Source of the DNA: Triangularia verruculosa
Lineage: Eukaryota; Ascomycota; Sordariomycetes; Sordariales; Podosporaceae
Reading direction: 5' to 3'
Assembly (NCBI GenBank): GCA_033296885.1
Contig: MU863965.1
Coordinates: 1 to 64,000 of the forward strand
Length of the DNA: 64,000 bases
Shown here: positions 51,545 to 62,272 of the stretch, piece after piece
How the letters are laid out: each line of letters starts with the position of its first letter
How positions within the stretch are numbered: position 1 is the first letter of the stretch
Translations under genes and position numbers: made by a program
Notes under the pieces: generated by a model
The model's database searches: none
What the model was told of the DNA's origin: nothing
What the model saw: the letters and a program-made list of their open reading frames with translations, nothing else

Positions 51545-54172
51545 ATGTACGGCGACGACGAAGATTCTGGCGCTGAGGACAACCGGCCGCTAAGCTTCGT
51601 CGCGTCCAAGAGTTCCAGCGAACAGTTGGGCAAGGCCCCTAAGCCGGACGACCCGGCCGACGACAGACTACGACTGGTGCGCACTACATCGGACCAGACC
51701 AGCACCGCGACCACTCCGAGTAATGCCGGCCCCAACGGCAACCCCCTCCGAAAAACCCAAACATTTCCGTCCCGGATCCCCACAGAACGCAGCAACTCCC
51801 ACGATGGCAGCATCCGATCACCCCTGTCGCCACTGTCGCCGACACCATCGTTGCGCGATGTCCAAGCCGATGACTCTGGGTTTCCCCTAACAAACATTGA
51901 TAATGCCAATGACATTGCACAGGAGCTCAGCAACCTTCAGGCGCTCCGACGCATGTCTATGGATGTTTCCAACACACACGACCCAGATCTCCTGCCCTTT
52001 TCCGGCGTGTCCTTGATGGCCATGCCATCAATAGCCCCCACCGGCGATGACGACGAAGCAGATCCAAGCAGGCTGCTGTGGGTGCCAGCGCGAGTACACC
52101 CCGAACTTGACACCGGTGCTTTCAAGACATTCCTCGAAAACAGGGTGCAGACGATGAAACGGAGGTCCGGGGACTCGTTCCTCTCGGTTGACGGAGCACA
52201 GGGTGGAGGTGGTTCGGGAAGCCTGAGACGGAAAAAATCGATGCTGTCGAGGCAGGTCAACACCCATACTGAAAATGGAGACGGTTACACCGATGGTGCC
52301 GAACGGCTCAGGCGAAATGGCTCACTTGCAGAATATGCGACACCCGAACTCAGTCTCAACGAGCTAGTTAACGACCCAACAGGCGTGGTGCAGAAGCTGG
52401 CGCACGATGCCAGAGGAGAGGAAGGCGGGGCAGACAGTCCGATTCTACCTGTCGCGCCAGGCATGGGGCTTCGGCGCTCAACCAAGACGACTTATAGAAA
52501 GGGCGGCAGTCAGCGTTTCGCAAAGAAGCTGGGAGAGAAACAGGTGGCTAGCAAGATGTCTGCTGAGGAGCCGCCACCACTTCCTGCAGCTGACCCAACC
52601 ATTGGCAAGCCCCTGACACGAGTTATGTCGGAACCGATCGCAGAAAACTATTCCCGACCAACTCGAACCGTCAGGAGACAGCAGAATTTCTCGCGAGATG
52701 GACCAGACTCGACTGCTGCTGCCGATCAGGAGGGCGAAACAGCAAGCTCCTCGCCGCCCTCTTCACCCCCTCGAAAGCAGCCCTTGCCTGTCAGAGCAGC
52801 GTCTGCAGCAGCGCGTACTACTACTGCGCCACCTATTCCCCAGATCGTTGAAACTCCGCCTGTAGACGAATCCAGCAAGGCTCTCGACTCGGTTCCGGAG
52901 AGATCGACCTCTCAGAAGAGCACAGAAAAGGTGCAGGCTGACCAGCCTCCTGTCGAGGGTCCCCCGGCCCGCTCAAACAAACGCCCACCACCCAGCAAAC
53001 CTGCGCAGCCAGTCGCATCCAGTGCTAACCCTCTCGAGAAGATTAGCCACCCCGAAGCCCTGCCTGACAATAGCAACTCCACGACTAGCAGCTTGACGTT
53101 TATTCCCACATTCGACACCGTTGAGAAGAAGGCGGATAGAAAGAGCAAGGACAAGGATGAAACAGAAAGCATAGTGTCGACCAAGTCGACATCAAGCTGG
53201 AAATGGTTCAAGAGCGGGGACAAGGAGAAGAAGAAGAAGGAGAAGGAGAAGGAAGAGGAGCGGGAGAGGGAAGAGCATGCCAAGAAGGCAAAGAGCAAAT
53301 CCGCCGAAAAGGGCCATGACAACGCTCGCCTGGATGTTTTGCAGAATTCCATCGACAATCCGAAGGGCCGTGAAAGCCTGAGGTTGGATAGAGAAAGCAT
53401 CGAGGGATTACCACAGGAGGAGAAAAAGAAGGATGCCATGCGCAAGTCAAGTGATAGCAAACGAGGAGATGGCTTTTTTGGTGGCTTATTTGGTGGATCC
53501 AAAAAGAAGTCGGAAAAGGAGGCAGCACACAAGAAGGACAAGCAGCGAGCACTCAGCCCCGAGCCGCCAATTCGTATTTTGCGGCCCGACATTGATTACC
53601 ACTGGACTAGGTTTCCCATCATCGAAGAGCGTGCAATCTACCGCATGGCTCACATCAAGCTCGCCAACCCCCGCCGGCCCCTTCACAGCCAGGTCCTGCT
53701 CAGCAACTTTATGTATTCGTACCTCGCAAAGGTGCAGGCTATGCACCCGCAGCTTAACGTGCCGATTTCGCCACAGCAAAAGAGGCAGGAAGAGGAACGG
53801 AAACGACGGGAAGCCGAGCAACAGGCGTTGGAGCAGCAGATGGCGGCACAGCAGGCTGCCCAAGATGGGAGCTTTGACTTTGAGTACCATCGGGTATGTA
53901 CCCCCTTTTTGACCCCGGTAATTCAAAGCACCACTAACACGAGAGCGCAGTCGGGCAGTCAATACGGGGACTCGCCGGTTCAAGGTGACGATAGCGTCCA
54001 ATATGTGGACGACTCTCAGATCTACGAGTACGAACACGGCGGCCAGCAGCAATACCAGCAAAATGGTGTCAATGGCAACGGCCAACAGCAGGGCAACGGT
54101 TCTACACATCAACATGACCAGAATTACTATTATGCCCAAGGTGATGGAAACGAGAGGAACGACATGTGGTAG
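51545..54172 (+). CDS. ZDS1: Zds1-type regulator of PP2A/Cdc14 pathway
   Basis: Two exons, 51545-53893 and 53951-54172, give 856 residues. The 57-bp intron (GTATGT, ACTAAC branch, GCGCAG) is a multiple of three and stop-free. The C-terminal Zds domain is clear at about 680-735: YHWTRFPIIEERAIYRMAHIKL and PLHSQVLLSNFMYSYLAKVQ. An N-terminal conserved block (SRLLWVPARVHPELDTGAFKTFLENRV, about 175-205) also fits the family. The middle is disordered and basic with KEKKKKEKEKEEE-type runs, and the extreme C-terminus is Gln/Tyr/Asn-rich. Yeast Zds1/Zds2 bind the PP2A regulatory subunit Cdc55 and act in mitotic entry, exit and polarised growth, so a cytoplasmic cell-cycle or polarity regulator is expected. 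Confidence 0.88.
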   Translation: MYGDDEDSGAEDNRPLSFVASKSSSEQLGKAPKPDDPADDRLRLVRTTSDQTSTATTPSNAGPNGNPLRKTQTFPSRIPTERSNSHDGSIRSPLSPLSPTPSLRDVQADDSGFPLTNIDNANDIAQELSNLQALRRMSMDVSNTHDPDLLPFSGVSLMAMPSIAPTGDDDEADPSRLLWVPARVHPELDTGAFKTFLENRVQTMKRRSGDSFLSVDGAQGGGGSGSLRRKKSMLSRQVNTHTENGDGYTDGAERLRRNGSLAEYATPELSLNELVNDPTGVVQKLAHDARGEEGGADSPILPVAPGMGLRRSTKTTYRKGGSQRFAKKLGEKQVASKMSAEEPPPLPAADPTIGKPLTRVMSEPIAENYSRPTRTVRRQQNFSRDGPDSTAAADQEGETASSSPPSSPPRKQPLPVRAASAAARTTTAPPIPQIVETPPVDESSKALDSVPERSTSQKSTEKVQADQPPVEGPPARSNKRPPPSKPAQPVASSANPLEKISHPEALPDNSNSTTSSLTFIPTFDTVEKKADRKSKDKDETESIVSTKSTSSWKWFKSGDKEKKKKEKEKEEEREREEHAKKAKSKSAEKGHDNARLDVLQNSIDNPKGRESLRLDRESIEGLPQEEKKKDAMRKSSDSKRGDGFFGGLFGGSKKKSEKEAAHKKDKQRALSPEPPIRILRPDIDYHWTRFPIIEERAIYRMAHIKLANPRRPLHSQVLLSNFMYSYLAKVQAMHPQLNVPISPQQKRQEEERKRREAEQQALEQQMAAQQAAQDGSFDFEYHRVCTPFLTPVIQSTTNTRAQSGSQYGDSPVQGDDSVQYVDDSQIYEYEHGGQQQYQQNGVNGNGQQQGNGSTHQHDQNYYYAQGDGNERNDMW

Positions 54173-56870
54173 TACCACCATTATCGACGCCAGCCTTCGG
54201 TGAGACGTTTGAAGAAGAGGAAAAGTAGGAGAAGGCTGGAGGAAGGTGACGACAGTCCGAAAATCTGGTCTTCTCAGCATTTGTACAAGCGCATTCGAAT
54301 ATTGAATGGTACTCTTTTTGGACCAACCTCGCGGCAGCGGCATGCTATACGTACCGGCCGACATTGCTGCTATCGTTGCTGTCCTGCCTTTCAAGGGTAG
54401 GCGGGAGCCAAAGTTCTCACCGCATCATATCTTGATGTCGGACTAACAACGGAGCGTGGTGTGATAGTCACCCAGGGGGGCGGAGTGGTTTTCTCTTCTC
54501 AGTTTATATTCGTATCATGTTCAACAATCGTAGTGTCTTGTCTCTTTTCAGGTATCTCTGTTTTTGGTGTTCGAATGCTGTAGCATAGCATAGCCTCGGG
54601 TTTTTGGGAAACTTTGGGACGGGGGAAGAGTTATCACCTTTGAAATATATGGGTGGCGGGCGCTGGGAGTGAAAGATGAGATTGGAGTTGGGAAGATGGG
54701 AACGTGGGGTTACTGATAAGGAAATATAACAAATTATGAAAAATGAGAATGGAGAGTGCTCTGCTGTTCTACGCTGTTGTTCGTGATTTGTGGAGGACTA
54801 TTTATTTCTAGGTGTCTGCAATGGTATTTCAAATCAGGATGAATTCAAGAATGTTATCGATTAGATACATACCTAACAAACATAGGTACTTACCTATCAC
54901 ATGCAAGCAATATGAGCCTTCTGAAGCCTCAAGTCTTTCAACAAGAGGGAGCGCAGCTCTCTTGTGTGACTGCTCTGGCGTGAGAGCACAGCACCCCCCT
55001 CCTGACCGTCAGCCAATATTTCTCAAACCTTATCAAACTTCAACGAGGTCTTGAATATCACACTAAAGTATCTATACGAAAACTGTGTATCACGCCCCAT
55101 CTAAGTGGCTTGATAAGGTGCCTAGAACACTGGATTTTAGCCCGGCCCTCCAAAGACACGCAACGGAACCCCAACAAGCCACAAGTGCATGTCTGATGCA
55201 TGCTCGTGTTGGCTTGACAGATGTCATTGTGACCAAGAACTGGACGAAGTCCTACATGCCGCAGAACGACAGGATGCCTTGCCCTTCCCATATCTCCCAC
55301 AAAATACTCCGTTCCTGAAGTACGTTGCATTCGTATTCTGGCCTTGTCCATCATGGTGGAAGCACACCACATCGTCAACAATCTCCTTTAGGTTCCCTGT
55401 TGATAGCCTTCCCGGCGGCATATCTCGTCCTTTTTTGAAACAGAAGAACTCACCGGTCGACTTTGTTCAACAGCATCAACCTGGAAGCTGGCCCGGGTAT
55501 GCATCCACATCTTGAAACAGACAAGCGACAATCAATCATGGCTTTTCATGGGCACGGCCACACCGGACCTTTGCGTCATCCCCATCAATAGCGGCAACCA
55601 TGCCGGACCTTAGGGTAAGATGGCGGAACCAGAAGCCCACATATTCACAAGCTTATTTTGATGACAGTGATTCAAAACCCGAGTCACCGGCCAGGGGGAA
55701 TACTGTGATGTCTTGTCGAGGTTGACACGCGTCCTCGAAGCCCCCGGTCAGTCTATGTTCATGGCTTTAGGCAACTGTGTGCCTCTTCAGCTTGTGTATA
55801 TAGCCTGGAGTCCTGGAGTGTCGTGTATGAATAAGTGGACAGTTCCCGCCATCGGCAGACAGTCGGTTACTTCTCGAGAACAGGCGAGCCGAGTGAAATA
55901 AGACACGATTCGGTCCATTGTTGTGACCAGAGGTTGCGCGACGTTGGAGACGGGGTAAGCCGAAGACTAGTTTTGCCTCCCGTCCCATTCATTTTCTTTG
56001 ATTTTCCCAAGCCCGGAACCTGCTTCCCTTTCAAACTGCCAACCGAAAGATATTCTCTGACAAGATTCTTCTCTGCACTGGAACAGTTAGTCTTACCCCT
56101 CTTCGACGACGACCTCGCCGCCATCGACCTCCGAGTCTAGTTACCGAGTCGACGTCGAGCGAGGGTTCAATACCCATAGCATCCGGGAATGGAGCACACG
56201 GGCCGCGGAGGTTACGGCAGCCCGGCAAAATGGCCAAATGACAACAATCGATATAATGGCACGGGTGGCACTTTTCGACCTACATATCATGTAAGTTGGG
56301 TGCTGATGTGAAGCGCAGTGTCGTTCGCAACCCCTGCATCAGACACAAGACACACAAGACAGGCTGCAGTTGCCCCCTGTCTAACCCTGGCAGCCGCTGT
56401 GGTGGCAGCCGCCAACCCTGGGGCCCTTGGCACTGTCACCCCGCCGAGGCCCAATGGCGCTAGTACCCAATTGGACGCGACAAATGGGTCCTCTCTTTCC
56501 CCTGGCGCAGGCTGCGAAGCTGCCAGTGCAGAAGTTCAGCGAGAGAGTGCGTGAGCTGGGCGACATCGAAAATCTCCAACTGGGCCAAACTTCCAACAGG
56601 CATTCCCGCAACACAACAGCTAGTCGCTGCTCTCTTCTTCATTTTTGATACCCAATTCTGGCCGCGCCAGCTCGATTTGACCTTCAGCTTCTCTCCTCCA
56701 GCCCCGGCTGCGACTCGCCTCCGACCCTGTCCAGTGTTTTCCCTGAAGCCCTCCCCAACTCCGACTACTGATCAGCAAGCACACGGCAGCAACCCCATCC
56801 AGCGCCGCCTTCGATCGACGACCCGACTCCTTTCTACTCCTACATCCCCTCGCTGGCTTCAGTTCTCGCC
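54173..56870. other. Intergenic, with a candidate alternative first exon
   Basis: Downstream of ZDS1 about 2.7 kb lacks a convincing gene. A 34-codon open stretch from an ATG at 56189 to a GTAAGT donor at 56291 could be an upstream exon of the DUF2433 gene. The region just before 56871 is rich in pyrimidines, as expected for a promoter and 5' UTR. Confidence 0.5.
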
Positions 56871-59206
56871 ATGGCTACTGTGAGCACCCTCCTGCTTCGT
56901 ACCCGTCGTGTGGTCGCTCGTCTCCTTCAGCCATCACCTGGCTGCCTGCGACTCGATCCCCACCACACCCAACGTCATTGCAATCGCCAGTGCTTGCTGC
57001 CGCTCAGTTGAGCTTCCGCTGGAACGACTGCCTTGGCTTCCATGATCGATTACCTTGAACAAGCTGGTCGAGAGTTGAAGATGCTAACTATTTCCTTAGC
57101 AGCAACCGCGTCCTTATGGCCAAGGCTACCTGCCAAATGGCGCCAACCCAGCCCACCAAGCTCCCGTGCCTGGAGCTCAACCCCTTCTCCCCAACCAAGG
57201 CCGTGTTATTCAGACCGGACCTAACAGAATTCTCTGCATCGCCGATGTGCGGGGTACGGTTGACGATCATACATTTCTCGGGTCGGATCGTTTGGCTGAC
57301 TGTGGCTCTGTTTAGGCAACCTCCAATCCCTGAACGACCTTGCTCGTTCTGCCCGCGCCGACTACATTATTCACACCGGTGATTTCGGCTTCTACGACGA
57401 GACATCTTTGGAGCGCATTGCAGACAAGTGAGCCGCAACCAATCGTTGTTTTGCTCGCCCTTTACTTACGTCAATGTGTCCAGGACTCTGAAGCATGTTG
57501 CCCAATACTCACCCCTTATCTCGGACCCAGTGAAGAAGGCGATTGCGGCCGGTGGCGCCGGTCCCGTCAAGACGCGGTTCCATGCTTCCGAGTTGCCTCT
57601 CTCCGAACTCCCTCAGCTTATCACCGGCGAACTCAAGCTCGATGTTCCAGTCTACACGGTCTGGGGTGCCTGCGAAGATGTCCGTGTCCTGGAAAAGTTT
57701 CGGTCCAAGGAGTACAAGGTGCCCAATCTATTCATCATAGACGAGGCTCAGTCTATGCTTCTCGAGTGCTCCGGAGTGAAGCTTCGTCTTCTCGGCCTTG
57801 GTGGCGCTGTCGTTATGCACAAGCTATTCGACAATGGCGAGGGTCGTACCACTATTGCTGGCGGTCAGGGTACTATGTGGACCACACTGCTGCAGATGGG
57901 CGAACTGGTGGACACGGCAAACCGCGTCTACGACCCAACCGAGACGCGCGTCTTCATCACACATGCTTCACCTGCCCGCGAAGGTATCCTCAACCAGCTT
58001 TCGGTAGTCCTCAAGGCGGATTTCTCCATCTCGGCCGGCCTCCATTTCCGCTATGGTAGTTCGTACAACGAGTTTAGCGTCAACCCCAGCTTGGACCACT
58101 ACCGTGGCAAGCTTGCTGCTTCCAAGGCTTCATTTAACGATGTCTGGGATACTGTCAAGGCTGAGGTCGAGCCCGCGATTCAGCAGAATGAGGCCCAACA
58201 AACCTTGCTTAAGAACGCGCTGAATGTGGTGGAGAAGATGCCAACCATGGCTGCTGGGGGCAACCCCTTTGGCGGTATTCCTGCCAATGCGCCTGGTGCT
58301 GGCCAAATTGACGAGAGCGCTTTCAAGAACATGTGGAATTTCAACCTGGCTGATGCTGCCTTTGGCTGGCTCGTGCTGGAGATTCAGGATGGCAGGATTG
58401 GTACTGAGATGCGCGCTCAGGGATTCAACTTCTCTCACCGTGGGGCCAAGCAGCAGGTGGGTGGTCAACCAGCTGCCGCCGCGACTGGCCTCAGCCCTGT
58501 CAATCCTCCTCCGGCTGCCCCCGCCCAGGCTACCCCAGCGGCTGCCCCCGCGGCCCCGGCTGTGAAGCCAGGTGCTCCTTCGCCGGTGCCTGCGCCCACC
58601 AAGCCTGCTACCCCAGCTCCCGGTCCTTCGGCTTCCCCAGCACCCAAAGAGGAGCAGCCAGTGGCGGCCGCTTCCAACGGAGCTTCCGGCGAGCCTTCTG
58701 CGCCGCGCAACCCTGCCGACAACATCATCGGCTTGTTCGTCATGAACGCCCAGACGGATGATCAGGTACGCGACCTCTTTGCCGACGAGGACAAGGCCAA
58801 GATCATCAAGGTTGAGAAGTGGGGCCAAAACAAGGTTGCCCAGTTCAAGTCTGTCGAGGACCGTGATGCTGCCATGGAGCGTTTGCCGGAAGAATTCAAG
58901 ACCCGTGAGGCTGGTCGTGAGGACCGAACCAGACCTTTGGTCAAGCTTTTCCAGCCTCCTGCGCCCCGGCAGTTTTCGCGTGGTGGTGCCGGCCCCTGGG
59001 GCAGCAGCCGTGGTGGTCGAGATGCTAGCAACACTCAGAGCGGGTATAGGAGTGCCGGTGGTGGTGCCAGTGACAGCGAGGGTGCTGGTCGCGGTCGTGG
59101 ACGTGGTGGTAACCGCGGCGGCAGAGGTGGCGATCGCGGTGGGCGTGGCTCGAGAGGCGGCAGAGGGCCCAAGGAAGGTGGTGTCGGTGGGGCTGGAGAT
59201 GCTTAG
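56871..59206 (+). CDS. DUF2433 phosphoesterase-like protein with RRM-like and RGG regions
   Basis: Four exons, 56871-56879, 57100-57253, 57316-57427 and 57484-59206, give 665 residues. The first exon codes only Met-Ala-Thr, and its acceptor is a tandem TTAGCAG site that adds or drops one Gln. Residues about 50-95 hold ILCIADVRGNLQSLNDL and IIHTGDFGFYD, a calcineurin-like metallophosphatase core in which the usual His after the first Asp is Arg. The DUF2433 body follows (TVWGACEDVRVLEKF, GGQGTMWTTLLQMGEL). An Ala/Pro linker leads to an RRM-like segment (about 505-570; IIGLFVMNAQTDDQVRDLFADE, AQFKSVEDRDAAMERLP) and an RGG tail (about 600-660). This suggests RNA binding, but the molecular role is unknown. 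Confidence 0.85.
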
Positions 59207-60219
59207 GTGACATTCGAGACACCATCAGAGGGGGACAGTTCAGCTTGGGAAACGGTGAAGCGCCCAAGGAGGAAGAAGTGAAGCACTTGAGGATGTGGAG
59301 AGTTGTGTACGAGGATTGTTTAAGAGAGATATGGGCCTTTTTTCCTTTTTCTGTAATCTTGGTGTTTGATTTGGCGAAGGTGGTGTGCGGGTTTCATGGC
59401 TCTCTCGGTGTGGTGGGTTAAAAAATACAGCGAAGAAAAGGGGGGTTGGTGTGGGTTATTTTACACAGCGAGATGTTTTGCACTTGCAACCCTTTTCAAG
59501 AAGTAGTTTGCACAGTTTTGTTATTTGAACATGTGCTTGCTTGACCTTGTCTGCTTTTCTGCTGCTTGACTTTTGCCTGTCTGTGTGGGATTAGATCTTT
59601 TCGATTGTTTGTTTTCCTACCTAGAAGAAGAGGAGGCGGGAAATACACGGGAAATCATTTGCAATTTGTTTTATTTTTGTTTCGTTGAGCGCACGTGGTG
59701 ATGGGAATGGGGAAAAGAAACGATAATTTGTTTTGTTGTTGTATGTAGGTAGCTTTGTGTACTTGGTAGATATGGGAGGTGAGAGGGGTTAGAGGGGGGA
59801 TATGGTAATGGAGTTTTGTTTTTGCCCCGTCAGTCAGTCTTGGGTGGGAGAGTGATTTGTGTAATGTGATGTAATGTAGGTGTGATGGAAAGTAAATACC
59901 CAACGACGACGCAGTGTACTCTTGCATAATGATAACGTAGATATGAGTAAGTCGTCGCGAATAAGGATATAGGTAGGCGAGCAAGACATCATAGATAGGG
60001 TGAGAACCACAGAACGATGTAATTATATCGCCTTTCTGCAGCTTGGCGTTGTGTTTGGACATGAGATTCTTTTCTATATCTCTCTCTATTAGTCCCCCAT
60101 TTTTCCCATTCCCTTTTCTCCGCACAGCCACCCGCCCATATAGTATCAACAAAAATAATGCCAACATATATACACACACACTTTAATATACATAATTTTA
60201 CAGTCATCTCCTCTTCTTA
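59207..60219. other. Convergent 3' flank of the DUF2433 and COQ5 genes
   Basis: About 1 kb of T-rich and G/T-rich sequence between two stop codons, consistent with overlapping 3' UTRs and poly(A) sites. A 174-codon minus-strand frame (59655-60179) is low-complexity and not called. Confidence 0.6.
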
Positions 60220-61284
60220 TTACACACGGGGCTTCATCCCCCTATGAATCGCCGCCACGCCCCCCGTCAAGTCCTCCCACCCTTGCCCAGACACTTTGAA
60301 CCCCGCGTCCAGAATCATATCCCTAAACTCCTCCTGCCGCGGGAACCGCTCGATACTTTCTACCAGATACTGGTAGCTATCCCTGTCCCCCGCCACCAGC
60401 TGCCCAATCAGCGGGATCGCCCTGAACGACCACTCCTTGTACACCGAGTTGAAGAGGGGGTGCCTGTCCGCCTTGCTGAACTCGAGGCAGGCGAAAATCC
60501 CCCCGGGCTTGAGCACCCGGTTGGCTTCCCTCAGTGCCGCGGGGATGTCGGAAAAGTTGCGGATGCCAAAGGCGACGGTGTAGAGGTCTACGCTGTTGTC
60601 CGGGATGGACGAGGTGGCGGTGGCGGGGTCGAAGAAGGTCTGTTCGGACTGGGAGAGGATCGGGGTCAGGGGACGGGTTTTGGAGAGGTCCTCTGCGTTG
60701 GCCTCGACGAAGGAGAGCGCGGCTTGCTGCGAGGCGGGGAGCTCGGCCGAGCGGGATTTTCCGACCGAGAGCATGGCTCGGTTGATGTCAGAGATGGTGA
60801 CGTTGACGTTGGGGTTGGAGTTGACGGTGTGGGCGTGGTGGAGCATGCGGAAGGCAATGTCGCCTGTGCCACCGGCGATGTCCAAAATGTGCTGCGGGGA
60901 GGAAGGGTCGGAGCTGGAGAGGGGGGCGAAGCCGGGGTTGAGGGTGGAGACGAAGTGGTCTTTCCATATCCGGTGCCAGCCGAAGGACATGAGGTCGTTC
61001 ATCTTGTCGTACGAGTCGGCGACCGAGGTGAAGACGGAGGCGACGAGCTGGCGCTTTTGGGACTCGGTGACGGTGGAGAAGCCAAAGTGGGTTTCTCTGT
61101 CGGAGGAGGGAGAAGAAGTGGTGGTTTGGGTATCATTACAGAAAGGGGAGGAGGTTGAGAGGGAGCGTTGTGATATCGTTACATGGTGGTGAAGACATTG
61201 TGGTCGTTGGTGGTGGTGGGGGAGAAAAGTGCTGCTGCGGAGGGACGGGATTGCCCTTCTGAGAGCCGGTCGTGCAGCGGCCAT
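60220..61284 (-). CDS. COQ5: Ubiquinone biosynthesis C-methyltransferase COQ5
   Basis: A single exon gives 354 residues. The N-terminus (MAAARPALRRAIPSLRSSTFLP) is basic and acid-poor, a mitochondrial presequence. The family start THFGFSTVTESQKRQLVASVF and YDKMNDLMSFGWHRIWKD follow. The SAM-binding motif I is LDIAGGTGDIAFRML, and YTVAFGIRNFSD and REANRVLKPGGIFACLEFS are UbiE/COQ5 signature motifs. The enzyme methylates C-2 of the demethoxy polyprenyl benzoquinol in the matrix, as part of the coenzyme Q complex. It is the usual length for fungi. Confidence 0.97.
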   Translation of the reverse strand: MAAARPALRRAIPSLRSSTFLPHHHQRPQCLHHHVTISQRSLSTSSPFCNDTQTTTSSPSSDRETHFGFSTVTESQKRQLVASVFTSVADSYDKMNDLMSFGWHRIWKDHFVSTLNPGFAPLSSSDPSSPQHILDIAGGTGDIAFRMLHHAHTVNSNPNVNVTISDINRAMLSVGKSRSAELPASQQAALSFVEANAEDLSKTRPLTPILSQSEQTFFDPATATSSIPDNSVDLYTVAFGIRNFSDIPAALREANRVLKPGGIFACLEFSKADRHPLFNSVYKEWSFRAIPLIGQLVAGDRDSYQYLVESIERFPRQEEFRDMILDAGFKVSGQGWEDLTGGVAAIHRGMKPRV

Positions 61285-61646
61285 TGTGACGAGGGGGTAA
61301 AGGTGTCAATGGCTGACCGGAAGGGCGGAAGGGATGGTCTGGAAAGGTGTGGGCGGTAAGCTTCAAGATCAAACCAAACAGTTCGGACGCGCCGTCGCGG
61401 ACTTCGGGACGGAGGTTGCGAAAATTCAGGCGGGCCCGGCATATTGTGGCTGGTGTGGTGGTTCGAGTGGCTTGTGAAAACCATCAGAACGTCTTCCAAC
61501 CCCACCATGGTTCAGCCTTGTGGGGATCGTGGGGGATCGCCCAGATGGCCCCACCATCCCGTATCTTGGCGTCCTCCGTCTCGTGTTGACATCCACTTCA
61601 TCTGCAAGAGGAATACGGGATTGAAGCTTAGGGACAACTTACATGA
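61285..61646. other. Intergenic, COQ5 promoter side
   Basis: No feature recognised beyond COQ5 upstream sequence and the 3' flank of the small membrane-protein gene. Confidence 0.6.
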
Positions 61647-62012
61647 TTAGACGGCCGAAACAGACTCGGCAGTCTTGGGCCGAGTATCTCTCGACGACCG
61701 GGTGTATCCGGAAGAGCTGGATGCAGTCGTGGAAGGAGCCGTGGTACACTTTGACGAGGGAGCAGTGGTGCACTTGGAGGTTTTGGTGAGCTTGGTAGCT
61801 GTGGTACACTCGGTGATGGTCGACTTTGGGCCCATGGAGACGGAAGATCGCGCAGCTCTGGCTTCGGCTAGCTCCATCGCTCGAGCGTGCCGGGCCTCTG
61901 CGATGCTCTGCGCCCACTTCTGCGGAAGCTTGAGACAGAAGAGGGCGATGAGGAGGATGACGAAGAAGCAGACGAGAGCTGCAATAAGAATTCGATTGGC
62001 TCCAGAAACCAT
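61647..62012 (-). CDS. Small single-pass membrane protein, hypothetical
   Basis: A single 121-codon frame starts at the ATG at 62012. Residues 8-30 form a strong hydrophobic helix (ILIAALVCFFVILLIALFC), followed by a charged helical segment (KWAQSIAEARHARAMELAEARAARSS). A Ser/Thr/Lys-rich tail with repeated KCTTAPS units completes it. No family is recognised. Support is the ATG, the clear membrane helix and the orientation between two minus-strand genes. An intron could extend either end. It might be a small ER or mitochondrial membrane protein, but this is not shown. Confidence 0.55.
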   Translation of the reverse strand: MVSGANRILIAALVCFFVILLIALFCLKLPQKWAQSIAEARHARAMELAEARAARSSVSMGPKSTITECTTATKLTKTSKCTTAPSSKCTTAPSTTASSSSGYTRSSRDTRPKTAESVSAV

Positions 62013-62272
62013 TTTGACTGTTGTATCTTGTGATGTATCGCTTGAATCCTGTTCTTCGTTCTTGTGTGGTAGTGTTGTCGTCTAGTGGCAGCTTGGGTTG
62101 TGAGAGGTGAGGCAGTTTCGGTGGTCAACTGTGGAAAGAGCATAAGCGGAGTGGAAGGAAGTCTAAAGATGCCCACAAAAGGCAGAATACATTCACTTGT
62201 CTGCCAACTCCGCAATACCCACAAGAAACTGAATGAAATTCAACTTCGCTGGCTTGCTGCTTGTCAATACAC

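Noticed and set aside
53486..54394. 302-codon minus-strand frame
   Set aside because: Antisense shadow of the ZDS1 C-terminus.
59655..60179. 174-codon minus-strand frame in the 3' region
   Set aside because: AT-rich, His/Tyr/Lys-rich low-complexity sequence in what should be overlapping 3' UTRs.
60244..61158. 304-codon plus-strand frame opposite COQ5
   Set aside because: Gly/Val/Glu-rich antisense text with no motif; the COQ5 motifs on the other strand are decisive.
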